Shown here: piece by piece, positions 33,012-44,114 of the stretch
How the letters are laid out: the number at the start of each line of letters is the position of its first letter
Numbering within the stretch: position 1 is the stretch's first letter
Assembly (NCBI GenBank): GCA_958296445.1
Contig: OY282565.1
Location: forward strand, 3,273,570 to 3,337,569
Length of the DNA stretch: 64,000 nucleotides
Direction of reading: 5' to 3'
Source: an uncultured Dehalococcoidia bacterium
Lineage (GTDB): Bacteria > Chloroflexota > Dehalococcoidia > Lucifugimonadales > UBA3495
Notes under the pieces: generated by a model
Told to the model about the DNA's origin: nothing
Database searches by the model: none
Seen by the model: the letters and a program-made list of their open reading frames with translations, nothing else
Translations under genes and position numbers: made by a program

Positions 33012-35867
33012 CTAGCTTTCCGGCTTCGATAATGGACTGGCTATACGAATCAGCCGTTGGAGTTCCAAATCCGTCAATCGTCCGCCTTGCCCCACGGGAC
33101 GGCGCCGGATAAGCTGCTCCAAATCTGCCAACCACTGCAAATCTGCGAGCTCATCATGGTCTTTGGTAAGCGGAATTGCCCGCTCCCAACGACCGGCCAT
33201 TCGCCAGTTGCGCCGTGTATCGTCGGGTAGTCCGGCGCGGTCAAAGGCTTGCGCCGCATCTTCGTAACGCTCTTGTTTCTCGCGCAGACGGCCGGTTAGA
33301 GACGACTCTTCGGGCTTTACCTTGCGCAATACTAATTCAATATCTTCAATGGTCGCAATGTCATTGTTGTCCAAGAGGGCAGCCGCAGCTTTACAGCGTA
33401 GCTCCCTGGCCTTTGGCGCTATGCTATCGGCATAGCCGGTGGTGCGCAGCCAGCTTTCAACATCACCGGAGTAATGAACAGCCTCCGCTGGAACTGTGGC
33501 ATACCTTTCAATGGACTGCCGGATAGTCTGGTAAAACGGCGGCAACGCGCCGCTAAGCCACTGATGGTTGTTTCCCAAGTCCAGAACTGCATTCAGCAAA
33601 GGAAAGGGAGGGGTGGCAGGTTCCGACGTCAAGCGCTCCAAAGTGTGGAAACCGTCCCGCGCCACATCGTTTTGCAGTGTTTCGAGTATGTCTTCAGACT
33701 TTTCAACTATGTCGCTCCGCTCCAGGTTAGGCGGAAAGCCATTGGTCAACAAACGGCAAGAGACGGACAGCAGGGTATACCGGGTTTCCGTGCAGAGGGA
33801 CTCAAGCTCACTAGCGGGGAAACCTGGTGAATTGAGCAGTTCGACCGCTTGGCAAATGCGTGTCCAAGCATAACTCGGGGCGTTTTCGATTTGCTCTTCT
33901 GCCTCACGAATACGCACCATTATCCGCTCTTCGGGGGTAATGTCCGCATCGGACAAATACTCAATCAGCGCGGCCGGTTCGTAAGATTCAAAGTCTTGCA
34001 ACAATTCCCTGCTGAGTCGCATTTCGGCATCGTCATCCGATACATCAATAAACGTGAGGGATTCCGCTGCCCGGCTTATGGCTACCCGGAACTGGTCAAT
34101 GGCTGTGCGGCGAGCCTGGATTTCCAATGGAGATGAGCCATTCGCATCGTTGATTGCTTCGCTGAATTGCTTCAGCATACGGCCCGGAGCCAGCACACAT
34201 ACTGACTGATACTCCAACCCTTTGGCGGCGGCGGGAGTTAGCACCAAACTCCGTAAATCTTCTGGCACCCATTGGGGAATGTTATCGTCCGGGGCTACTA
34301 TGGACAGATATTCTTTCTGACTGAGCTGATCCAGTAACCAGCCTGCATCGGAAGTATCGGAAATCGCCACGTGAAACAACTGCGCTTCAATTTGAGAATC
34401 GTTGGTGTAATGCAACTGCTTGGTGGGCCGCTGATTCTTGCCGAGCGTAGAATAGTAAGAGGATACCCGGCTTACTACGTCAGCGATGTTAGCCGGGCTG
34501 CGCAGATTCTCTTCTAACGGAAAATCTTGCGGATTCTCCAACCGCTCGGACAGCAGATCTTTTACAGGCCCCCAGTCGAAACCTGTGGGGCGCACCGTCT
34601 GGCCGTCATCCCCGGCCACCAGAAGATAGGGGCGTTTCGCGCTTTTCCGGGCTATTGCGTTGCATAGCTCCACTACAACCGCAAATTCCAGCAAGGTTAA
34701 ATCCTGCACCTCATCCACTACTATACGGTCGCAGCCGGAAAAACTCGCCGGAAGCTCATCATTGCGCAAATGTTCGATTGCCTGCACTGCAGCGACTAAT
34801 TCAGGGAATACGTCCCTCCATCTGTCATCATTTCCAATCTTCTTGACCGTATCCAGCAATGCCCTATTTGGTGTTGCCTTTCCCTGTAGCCAGTCCACAA
34901 TCCGCTTTACAAAAGTTCCGGTATGCTCGCCATTGGAGTTTCTGGTGCGATACTCGCCATCAGTGGGGCGGCGCAGGGGATCGCAAGGAAGCCATGCGGC
35001 GCCCGGAACTGCGGCGCCAAAAAAACCAGCTCGAAGTGTGTCATGAAACTCCCTCTTATATGCGGCCCATGGGCCTAGCGCGTTGTCATATATTCGGGCT
35101 TCAGTCAGCAACGATATGAGTTTTTCCCGTCCGGTTTCCAAGGGCTGACGGACTACATCGTGACCGCAGATTTCACCCAAGAAAGTGGCGAAATCCAGAG
35201 CGTAAACGCGGACGCCGGAAGGGGCAAAGGAATTGAACCGCTGCCTGGCATAGTCCGAAAGGTTCTGCGACCAGGTAAGATAAATCACTTCATTGTCAGT
35301 CCGGCTTTCCACAGCTCTCTGAAGTACCGTAGTTTTGCCGGAACCTGGCAGTCCGTGCACAATCCGAACCGGGTTGTCGGATTCTATAAAGCTACGTTGT
35401 TGCGGTGTCCAAGGTTCTTGGATGAAGCTGTCTTTTCCTCCCAGAATATCAGTCTGGCTAAATGGTGAGTAATCGCGTAGTTTATCCACGTGGATAGGAC
35501 TGTGATTATCGTGATGTCGAACAGACCGCACCGCAATAGTGCGGGCATTGCGTCTGCCGCTCCATTGATTCGCAGGTAAAGGCCGCGTTCCTTCCACTGT
35601 CCACCATAAGTAATACTGCATTCCGCCGTTGCCGCCCAGAGGGGAACGGCGCCACCCGCGGTTTACGCCGTCACTGCTACCTTTGACGCGACTGGTGCGC
35701 CCATGAGAGGCAAGCTGCTGTAGGATAATGCTCAACCTCTGTTGTAATTCCGGCATATCCTGCAGTTTTTCCAGTACATCATTATGTACCCAGATGGCGT
35801 ATTCAAGGTTCCCATAGACTATCTGGCCGTGGATCGGGTAATCGGGGATATACTGCTCTTGCGTCAT
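33012..35867 (-). CDS. UvrD/TRANK1-like superfamily I helicase with toxin-like N-terminal domain
   Basis: About 951 residues from ATG 35867. Helicase motifs: Walker A HGLPGSGKTT (171-180), Walker B VVDEVQDL near 385, motif III LVAGDDGQT, EENLRSPANI, motif V LTPAAAKGLEYQSV and motif VI QFRVAISRAAESL. The first 125 residues (WVHNDVLEKLQDM, SPLGGNGGMQYYLWW, IAVRSVRHHD) resemble a RelE/ParE-like toxin fold; this is a weaker match. A helical C-terminal third has no known domain. Base composition is lower in GC than the neighbours, suggesting transfer. Role may be defence or DNA repair. Confidence 0.8.
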   Translation of the reverse strand: MTQEQYIPDYPIHGQIVYGNLEYAIWVHNDVLEKLQDMPELQQRLSIILQQLASHGRTSRVKGSSDGVNRGWRRSPLGGNGGMQYYLWWTVEGTRPLPANQWSGRRNARTIAVRSVRHHDNHSPIHVDKLRDYSPFSQTDILGGKDSFIQEPWTPQQRSFIESDNPVRIVHGLPGSGKTTVLQRAVESRTDNEVIYLTWSQNLSDYARQRFNSFAPSGVRVYALDFATFLGEICGHDVVRQPLETGREKLISLLTEARIYDNALGPWAAYKREFHDTLRAGFFGAAVPGAAWLPCDPLRRPTDGEYRTRNSNGEHTGTFVKRIVDWLQGKATPNRALLDTVKKIGNDDRWRDVFPELVAAVQAIEHLRNDELPASFSGCDRIVVDEVQDLTLLEFAVVVELCNAIARKSAKRPYLLVAGDDGQTVRPTGFDWGPVKDLLSERLENPQDFPLEENLRSPANIADVVSRVSSYYSTLGKNQRPTKQLHYTNDSQIEAQLFHVAISDTSDAGWLLDQLSQKEYLSIVAPDDNIPQWVPEDLRSLVLTPAAAKGLEYQSVCVLAPGRMLKQFSEAINDANGSSPLEIQARRTAIDQFRVAISRAAESLTFIDVSDDDAEMRLSRELLQDFESYEPAALIEYLSDADITPEERIMVRIREAEEQIENAPSYAWTRICQAVELLNSPGFPASELESLCTETRYTLLSVSCRLLTNGFPPNLERSDIVEKSEDILETLQNDVARDGFHTLERLTSEPATPPFPLLNAVLDLGNNHQWLSGALPPFYQTIRQSIERYATVPAEAVHYSGDVESWLRTTGYADSIAPKARELRCKAAAALLDNNDIATIEDIELVLRKVKPEESSLTGRLREKQERYEDAAQAFDRAGLPDDTRRNWRMAGRWERAIPLTKDHDELADLQWLADLEQLIRRRPVGQGGRLTDLELQRLIRIASPLSKPES

Positions 35868-36270
35868 AAACAATCATCTCTCGGTGAAGTCTGCGCAGGC
35901 GCTCACCAGCGGCCCTGGGTCAACTCCAAACCCCCGCGCCTTTCCGGTGTGCGCCACGCCTTATATTAGCACACCTTATATTGTGCGTCACCGCTATCAT
36001 TTCTCCATATCATTCTCAGCCGTGCAGTGCCGTAGGCCCACATCGCCGCCATCCAATAGAAACAGCAGCGGCTGGCTTATGGAATCCTACGACATTGCGC
36101 TCCGTATCGGCGCGGGGCATTGACGCCGGGCGTGTCCGAACCCTACGATGGCGCAGCAGGGCTTGGCAACCGCCGAGCCCGCCAACCGGCTAAACCCTTT
36201 GTCCTTACGACAAACTCAGAACAAACGAGTTTCGCCGGGCGGTTTGGAAACACGCTGTAAGGAGCCGTCT
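35868..36270. other. AT-richer intergenic region with helicase promoter
   Basis: No gene is visible. It holds the repeated CCTTATATT steps near 35959 and 35974 and the minus-strand helicase promoter. Confidence 0.5.
35963..35991 (-). promoter_or_regulatory. helicase gene promoter
   Basis: Read on the minus strand: GTGACG (35991-35986), 17 bases, TAATAT (35968-35963), about 95 bases before the start codon. Confidence 0.45.
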
Positions 36271-36462
36271 ATGGCCGAGCAACAACTTTCCGGCGAAGAC
36301 CGGGTGCGGGAGCTGGCCCGGCTGTCGGGCATCGCCATCCCGGAGGACGAAGTATCCGAAGTCGCCAACCGTTTCGGCAGCCTGATGCTGGAGCTGAACC
36401 GGCTGAGCGACCTGGAGCTTTCCGACATCCACCCGGTAAGCGTTTTCCCGGACGAGGGTTAA
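36271..36462 (+). CDS. GatC-like protein
   Basis: 63 residues from ATG 36271, with AAGGAG just upstream. RVRELARLSGIAIPEDEVSE and SDIHPVSVFPDEG match the GatC subunit of Asp/Glu-tRNA amidotransferase, although it is shorter than usual GatC (about 95). It is followed after 36 bases by an amidase and no gatB is near. It may be a GatC-like partner for that amidase, as seen for some amidases such as AtzE-type enzymes. Confidence 0.75.
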   Translation: MAEQQLSGEDRVRELARLSGIAIPEDEVSEVANRFGSLMLELNRLSDLELSDIHPVSVFPDEG

Positions 36463-36498
36463 GACAGGAAAACCGAAACTCAACCGCGAGGGCAAATT

Positions 36499-37947
36499 AT
36501 GGACGGCAACGGCATCGCCTTTATGTCCGCCGCCGCTACCGCTAGGGCAGTGCGGGCCGGCGAACTGTCTCCGGTGGATGCGGTGCAAGCCTATCTGGGG
36601 CGCATTGACCGGCTGGACTCGCGCTTGTCCGCCTATATCACCGTGACCCGCGAGGAAGCGCTAGACGCGGCCCGCCTAGTCGAGGAACGGCTGCGGCGGG
36701 GCGAGGATCCGGGCCCATTGGCAGGCGTGCCGGTGGCGGTTAAGGATCAGTTCTGGACCGACGGCATACTTACCAGCAACGGCTCCCACGTCTACCGCGA
36801 TTTCGTGCCGTCCGAAGACGCCACCATCGTGCGGCGGCTGAAGGCGGCCGGCGCGACGCTGCTGGGCAAGCTGAACCTGAGCGAGCTGGCGATGGGCGGC
36901 ACCCAAGAACCGCCGTGGGGCATTCCGGCCAATCCGTGGGACTTGGAGCGCACGCCCGGCGAATCCAGCAGCGGTTCCGGCGTCGCGCTGTCGGCCCACC
37001 TCTGCGCCGCGTCCATTGGCGAAGACACCGGCGGCTCCGGGCGCGGCCCGGCGGCCTACTGCGGCGTGGTGGGCCTCCGCCCCACCTTTACGAGGGTGAG
37101 CCGCTACGGAATGACCCATATGTGCTGGTTTATGGACGCCGCCGCGCCAATGACCAAAACGGTCGAGGACTGCGCCCTAGTGCTGGGCGCCATTGCAGGA
37201 TACGATGAGCGCGACCCCTATACCAGCCGCCGCCCGGTTCCCGACTACGCCGCCGCCCTCGGCGCAGGCCAAAGCCTTGACGGCCAAACTCTTAATGGAA
37301 TGAAAGTGGGCCTCATCCGGGAACTGCACCTCAGCCCCGATATGCACCCGGAAGTGCGAGCGGCGGTGGAGGCGTCGCTGGACGTATTCCGTCAATTGGG
37401 CACGGAAGTCAAGGAAGTGTCCATCCCTCTGGTCGAGTTGGCCGGGGCCATATTCGTGGGCATCGCCGACACCGAAGGGGCCGGGGCCCGGGACGAGATT
37501 CTGCGAAACCGGAGCAGCGAACTGGACCAAGCCAGCCGCACCCGCCTGCTGTCGGCGTCGCTGGTGCCGTTCAAGGTGTACAATCGCGCCGCCAAAGCCA
37601 GAGTGTTATTGCGGCGGCAGTTTATGGCGGCCCTCGGGGACGTAGACGTGCTGGTGTCGCCCACTTCCCCCTACCCGGCGCCGTTGCATACGGCGTTGAC
37701 GGCGCGGTTCGAGAGCGCAGAGGACGTGCGGGCGCGTTTCTTTTTCCGCCGGGCCTATACCGGATGCTATTCGCTGACCGCGCTGCCGGCCATTTCCATC
37801 CCCGGCGGCTTCACAAGCGACGGCCTGCCCATCGGCCTGCAATTAGGGGCGCGGCCCTTCGCCGAGGAAACGCTGTTCCGCGCCGCCTATGCCTACGAGC
37901 AGGCCACCCCCTGGCACACCCGCACCGCACCGGCGGCCCAATCCTGA
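36499..37947 (+). CDS. amidase signature enzyme (GatA/AtzE-like)
   Basis: 482 residues. The Ser-Ser-Lys site is complete: Lys in VAVKDQF, serines in GESSSGSG, and the nucleophile region EDTGGSGRGPAAYCG. It hydrolyses an amide. It could be GatA, but without gatB and with a short GatC-like neighbour a catabolic amidase is more likely. GAGGG lies before the ATG. The next gene is an oxidoreductase, possibly in the same operon. Confidence 0.9.
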   Translation: MDGNGIAFMSAAATARAVRAGELSPVDAVQAYLGRIDRLDSRLSAYITVTREEALDAARLVEERLRRGEDPGPLAGVPVAVKDQFWTDGILTSNGSHVYRDFVPSEDATIVRRLKAAGATLLGKLNLSELAMGGTQEPPWGIPANPWDLERTPGESSSGSGVALSAHLCAASIGEDTGGSGRGPAAYCGVVGLRPTFTRVSRYGMTHMCWFMDAAAPMTKTVEDCALVLGAIAGYDERDPYTSRRPVPDYAAALGAGQSLDGQTLNGMKVGLIRELHLSPDMHPEVRAAVEASLDVFRQLGTEVKEVSIPLVELAGAIFVGIADTEGAGARDEILRNRSSELDQASRTRLLSASLVPFKVYNRAAKARVLLRRQFMAALGDVDVLVSPTSPYPAPLHTALTARFESAEDVRARFFFRRAYTGCYSLTALPAISIPGGFTSDGLPIGLQLGARPFAEETLFRAAYAYEQATPWHTRTAPAAQS

Positions 37948-37985
37948 ACCCTGCTTGAACCAGACACCCAACGGGAGTCGTTGCA

Positions 37986-39095
37986 ATGACCGGCAAAATT
38001 CGCGTAGGAATCATCGGAGCCAACGCCAACTACGGCTGGAGCAAACGCGCCCACCTGCCCGCCCTGCTGGGAATGCCCGATTTCGAGCTGGCGGCGGTTT
38101 GCACCTCCCAGCCCGAAACCGCCGAGGAATCCAAAGCCTTTTACGGGGCGGGGCTGGCTTTTCACGACTACACCGAGATGGCCCATCACCCCGACGTTGA
38201 TTTGGTGGTGGTGTCGGTCAGCGTACCGGCCCACTACGGGATGGTCACAGCGGGATTGCAGGCCGGAAAGCACGTGTTCTGCGAGTGGCCGCTGGGGGCC
38301 AACACTGCCGAGGCGATGGAACTGGCCGCCCTGGCCCGCGATAAGGGCGTCCATACCCTAATCGGCTTGCAGGCCCGCGGCGGCCCGGCCCTCCTGTATC
38401 TACGGGAACTGGTATCCGAGGGTTACGTCGGCGAGATGCTGGCCTGCAATATGACTATGTTCCTGCCGGGACTGCTGCAACGGGGCCGCGACCGGGCCTG
38501 GATGGCCGACCGGGCCAACGGGGCCAATACCCTGAGCATCGCCTCCGGCCACGCCCTAGACATCTTTTGCCACTGCGTCGGCGAATTCCGCGAGCTGACG
38601 GCGCAGGTCAGCGTCCAGCTAGGGCAGTGGAGCGCCGGGGACGGCAAGACCGTGGCCGTGGACGCCCCCGACAACGTGACGGTGAGCGGAACTCTGGAGA
38701 ACGGCGCGGCGGCATCGGCCCACATCGCCACCATCCCCTGGAACGGCAGCGGCTGGCGCATGGAAGTTTACGGCACCGAAGGAACCCTGTCGGCCCGCTC
38801 CGAGGAGATGGTGCAGTACGGAAACGTCCACCTCTACGGCGCCCAAGGGGCCGGGCAGCCCTTGCAGCCGCTGAAGATTCCGCCGCGCTTGTCGCTGGCC
38901 CCGGACACCGTTCCCTCCGGCGAACCCTACAACGTAGCCCAGCTATACCACATCATCGGCGGCGCCATCCGCAACAGCACGCCGCCCCAGCCCGATTTCG
39001 ACACCGCCGTAGCCCGCCACCGATTCCTTGACCTGCTACAACAGTCTTCGGACAAGGGACGGCGGGTCGCCGCCGGGGCTAGGGACGCAAGTTAG
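37986..39095 (+). CDS. Gfo/Idh/MocA family oxidoreductase
   Basis: 369 residues. The Rossmann start VGIIGANANYGWSKRAHLPAL is followed by VCTSQPETAEESK and VFCEWPLGAN; the usual EKP motif is replaced by EWP here. The C-terminal domain is alpha/beta as in the family. NAD(P)-dependent oxidation of sugars or related compounds is likely. It is 38 bases after the amidase. The Lys-to-Trp change in the EKP motif may alter catalysis. Confidence 0.9.
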   Translation: MTGKIRVGIIGANANYGWSKRAHLPALLGMPDFELAAVCTSQPETAEESKAFYGAGLAFHDYTEMAHHPDVDLVVVSVSVPAHYGMVTAGLQAGKHVFCEWPLGANTAEAMELAALARDKGVHTLIGLQARGGPALLYLRELVSEGYVGEMLACNMTMFLPGLLQRGRDRAWMADRANGANTLSIASGHALDIFCHCVGEFRELTAQVSVQLGQWSAGDGKTVAVDAPDNVTVSGTLENGAAASAHIATIPWNGSGWRMEVYGTEGTLSARSEEMVQYGNVHLYGAQGAGQPLQPLKIPPRLSLAPDTVPSGEPYNVAQLYHIIGGAIRNSTPPQPDFDTAVARHRFLDLLQQSSDKGRRVAAGARDAS

Positions 39096-39176
39096 GGCGC
39101 AATTTTTTGATGACAGTTGCCCGTTGACGCCGTAAACCGCGGGTTTGTAACCTCTCTATGCCGCCATATACGACGG

Positions 39177-39698
39177 ATGGATAGGGAGATGGCAGTGGCT
39201 GCTGAATCAAACAACGGGCAAGGTGGTACAATAAGGGCGCCGGAACTGCAAGGCGCGCTGGTAGACCGGGGCGTCGGGTTTCAAGCCGCCGGATTCACCA
39301 TAGTCTTCTTCTCCAGCGTGGCGATTCTGGAAACCTTCGAGGGATCGAATTTCTGGCTGTACCAGTGGTTTGAAAGGGCGACGGTAGACGTATACTGGGC
39401 CGCCCTGATTCCGCTGGCAGCCCTGTTCGACTGGGTGAGAAAAATGTTTGAGCGTGGAAAAGCAATCAGGGAAGCAAAAAAGGCTGAAATAGAAGAAAAG
39501 GCGCAGCAAAGAGGACACCAGCGAGGTATGGAGCAAGGCAGGGAAGTGGGACTGGAGCAGGGGCTGGAACAAGGCAGGGAAGAGGGCCGCCGGGAATCGG
39601 ACAAGCGGATTCGGGAGCTGCTCAATTCCCCCGGCGTGAATCTGCCCCCGGAAGTCGCCGCGGCCATATTCGGCGATACCCCCGAAAACGGTTCCTGA
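39177..39698 (+). CDS. membrane protein with EQG-type repeat tail (paralogue of the 16.3-kb gene)
   Basis: About 173 residues. Two hydrophobic spans (GFTIVFFSSVAILET, then VYWAALIPLAALFDWV) are followed by a charged helix and a short EQGREVGLEQGLEQGREEG tail. The layout is the same as the protein at 16287-16874 but with fewer repeat steps. The start is uncertain (39117, 39177 or 39189). Function unknown. Confidence 0.6.
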   Translation: MDREMAVAAESNNGQGGTIRAPELQGALVDRGVGFQAAGFTIVFFSSVAILETFEGSNFWLYQWFERATVDVYWAALIPLAALFDWVRKMFERGKAIREAKKAEIEEKAQQRGHQRGMEQGREVGLEQGLEQGREEGRRESDKRIRELLNSPGVNLPPEVAAAIFGDTPENGS

Positions 39699-39738
39699 GT
39701 GCGGCGTTCTCCCAATCGCAGCTCCCGTTGATTCGGAT

Positions 39739-40836
39739 ATGAATTCGCGCCCTAACCGACTTGCGTCACTGCTCCGGCTGCTGGTCGGCCGGCCGCGGCG
39801 ATGGAATGTGATTCGCTCGCTGAACGGCCGGTCGCTGGAGGCCGGGCCGCGCATCACCGTCATCGGCGGCGGCACCGGACTGCCCGGCCTGATTCGCGGC
39901 ATCAAGCATTACTCCCACAACATCACCGCCATTGTGACTATGGCCGACGACGGCGGCAGCTCCGGGCGGCTGCGCAGCGAGCTGGGCATCCAGCCGCCCG
40001 GCGACATCCGCAACTGTCTGGTCGCCCTGGCCGACTCCGAGGCGGTGATGCAACAGTTGATGGACTACCGCTTTTCCTCGGATGGGCAGTTGAACGGCCA
40101 CAGCTTCGGCAATATGCTCATCGCGGCCCTGGCCGGCATCGGCGGCGATTTCTACCGCGCCGTGGAAATCGCCGGAGAACTGCTGGCAATCCGCGGGCGG
40201 GTGATACCCTCCACCATCACCGACGTAACGCTGATTGCCAGAAGCGAAGCGGGAGAAACCCTCACTGGCGAAACCAGCGTAGCCTCGGCTTCGGCGCGGC
40301 TACAGTCGCTGACCCTTTCGCCACCCAACCCCCAGGCCCACCCGGAAGCAGTGATGGCCCTGGAGCAGTCCGACCTGATTATCATTGGGCCGGGAAGCCT
40401 CTACACCAGTATTGTCCCCAACCTGCTCATCCTCGGCATCGCCCGGGCGGTGGCGCAATCGCGGGCGCTCAAAGTCTACATCTGCAACGTCGCCGAGGAG
40501 CCGCGCCAGACCGAGGGCTACTCGGTGCAGGCGCATCTGGACATAGTGCGCCGCTACGCCGGGGGCAACTCGGTTCATGCAGTAATCGCCAACAGCAACA
40601 TCCCCGCCGGGCCTACCCCCGCCGGGCTGGACTTCATCAGCCCCCGCCGCCCGTGGGACGACAACGCGCTGCTAATCGAAGCCGACGTGATAGACGAAAC
40701 CGCCACCGCCCGCCACGACCCGGAAAAGCTGGCCGACACCGTAGCCGCCGTCTACCGCCGCCACCGGGGCCAGCGGCGGCGTCTGCCCAAGCCCAAGCCG
40801 CCGCCACCGGCGCACCGCAACGCCAATCAGCTTTAG
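39739..40836 (+). CDS. yvcK: YvcK-type gluconeogenesis factor (CofD-like)
   Basis: 365 residues. VIGGGTGLPGLIRGIKHY, VTMADDGGSSGRLR, PPGDIRNCLVAL, NGHSFGNMLIAAL and IIIGPGSLYTSIVPNLL are all YvcK/CofD-family motifs. YvcK binds UDP-sugars and is needed for growth and wall synthesis on gluconeogenic carbon in Firmicutes. The usual neighbours rapZ and whiA are absent. A proline/lysine-rich tail is unusual but short. Confidence 0.92.
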   Translation: MNSRPNRLASLLRLLVGRPRRWNVIRSLNGRSLEAGPRITVIGGGTGLPGLIRGIKHYSHNITAIVTMADDGGSSGRLRSELGIQPPGDIRNCLVALADSEAVMQQLMDYRFSSDGQLNGHSFGNMLIAALAGIGGDFYRAVEIAGELLAIRGRVIPSTITDVTLIARSEAGETLTGETSVASASARLQSLTLSPPNPQAHPEAVMALEQSDLIIIGPGSLYTSIVPNLLILGIARAVAQSRALKVYICNVAEEPRQTEGYSVQAHLDIVRRYAGGNSVHAVIANSNIPAGPTPAGLDFISPRRPWDDNALLIEADVIDETATARHDPEKLADTVAAVYRRHRGQRRRLPKPKPPPPAHRNANQL

Positions 40837-40965
40837 TCTCAACCCCATCGCAGAGATTAGCCGTTTAGCTTCCTAACGTTTGCCCATTGCAGCCCCGTCC
40901 AGCCCCACCCGGCGAAGTACCAGTAATCGGCATCCGCCAGACAACCAGTCGCTGAACGATCCCAC

Positions 40966-40971
40966 TATAAT
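40966..40971 (+). promoter_or_regulatory. -10 element of ligA
   Basis: TATAAT lies 38 bases before the ligA ATG. The expected -35 position is weak (AACCAG region), so the promoter may be aided or leaderless of a -35. Confidence 0.45.
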
Positions 40972-40973
40972 AA

Positions 40974-43659
<2,686 letters not shown>

Positions 43660-43810
43660 CCTGTATTCCCTGCGGTTAAACGCCCGTAGGGGCAGCCCCA
43701 GTTAAACGCCCGTAGGGGCAACCCTTGTGGTTGCCCCCAAGTCCGCGTAGTTGCCCCAAGTCCGCTCGGCGTTCTCTGCGCTCTCGGCGTTTAACTAAAG
43801 ACAACCGCCC
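43660..43810. repeat. dispersed repeats after pth
   Basis: Two GTTAAACGCCCGTAGGGGCA units, one extending into GGCAACCCTTGTGGTTGCC, then CTCTGCGCTCTCGGCGTTTA. No gene. Confidence 0.65.
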
Positions 43811-44026
43811 CTACGCCATCACCGCCGCCGCCGTCATCGCCGCCACTGCCAGGGCCACCACCGTCACCCACGGCAGACACCCGCGCCGCCCGCCGCCCCC
43901 TTTCCCGCCGCCACTGCCGGAGCGGTTTCCGCCCCGACCGCGTCTGCGGGTTCGACCTTCCTGGCATTCGACGCAGGTGCAGGCCGGCGGATGCACCCCC
44001 CGCAGCCGGTTCACATCGTAAGACAT
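43811..44026 (-). CDS. small CxxC protein with C-terminal membrane segment
   Basis: About 71 residues from ATG 44026. HPPACTCVECQEGR (two to three cysteines) is followed by a Gly/Arg-rich linker and one C-terminal hydrophobic span (WVTVVALAVAAMTAAAVMA). The plan (zinc knuckle, basic linker, tail anchor) is like the protein at 1588-1896. Another frame overlaps here and the DNA is GC-rich, so this is only moderately supported. Confidence 0.4.
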   Translation of the reverse strand: MSYDVNRLRGVHPPACTCVECQEGRTRRRGRGGNRSGSGGGKGGGGRRGCLPWVTVVALAVAAMTAAAVMA

Positions 44027-44114
44027 ACCCGCAGCCCCCAACCAACTGATTTCCCCCAACACGCAATGGTAAGATTATAGAGCGGGGCGGGGCAAATTAC
44101 AGGATGGCGGAACG

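Noticed and set aside
40152..40578. Minus-strand frames opposite yvcK
   Set aside because: Shadows of a strongly conserved plus-strand gene.
43940..43990. tRNA-like T-loop sequence (GGTTCGACC)
   Set aside because: No matching acceptor, D or anticodon arms around it; I found no tRNA in the window.
43791..44066. 91-aa minus-strand frame overlapping the small CxxC gene
   Set aside because: Gly/Arg-rich shadow frame; the alternative frame has a CxxC motif and a membrane segment.
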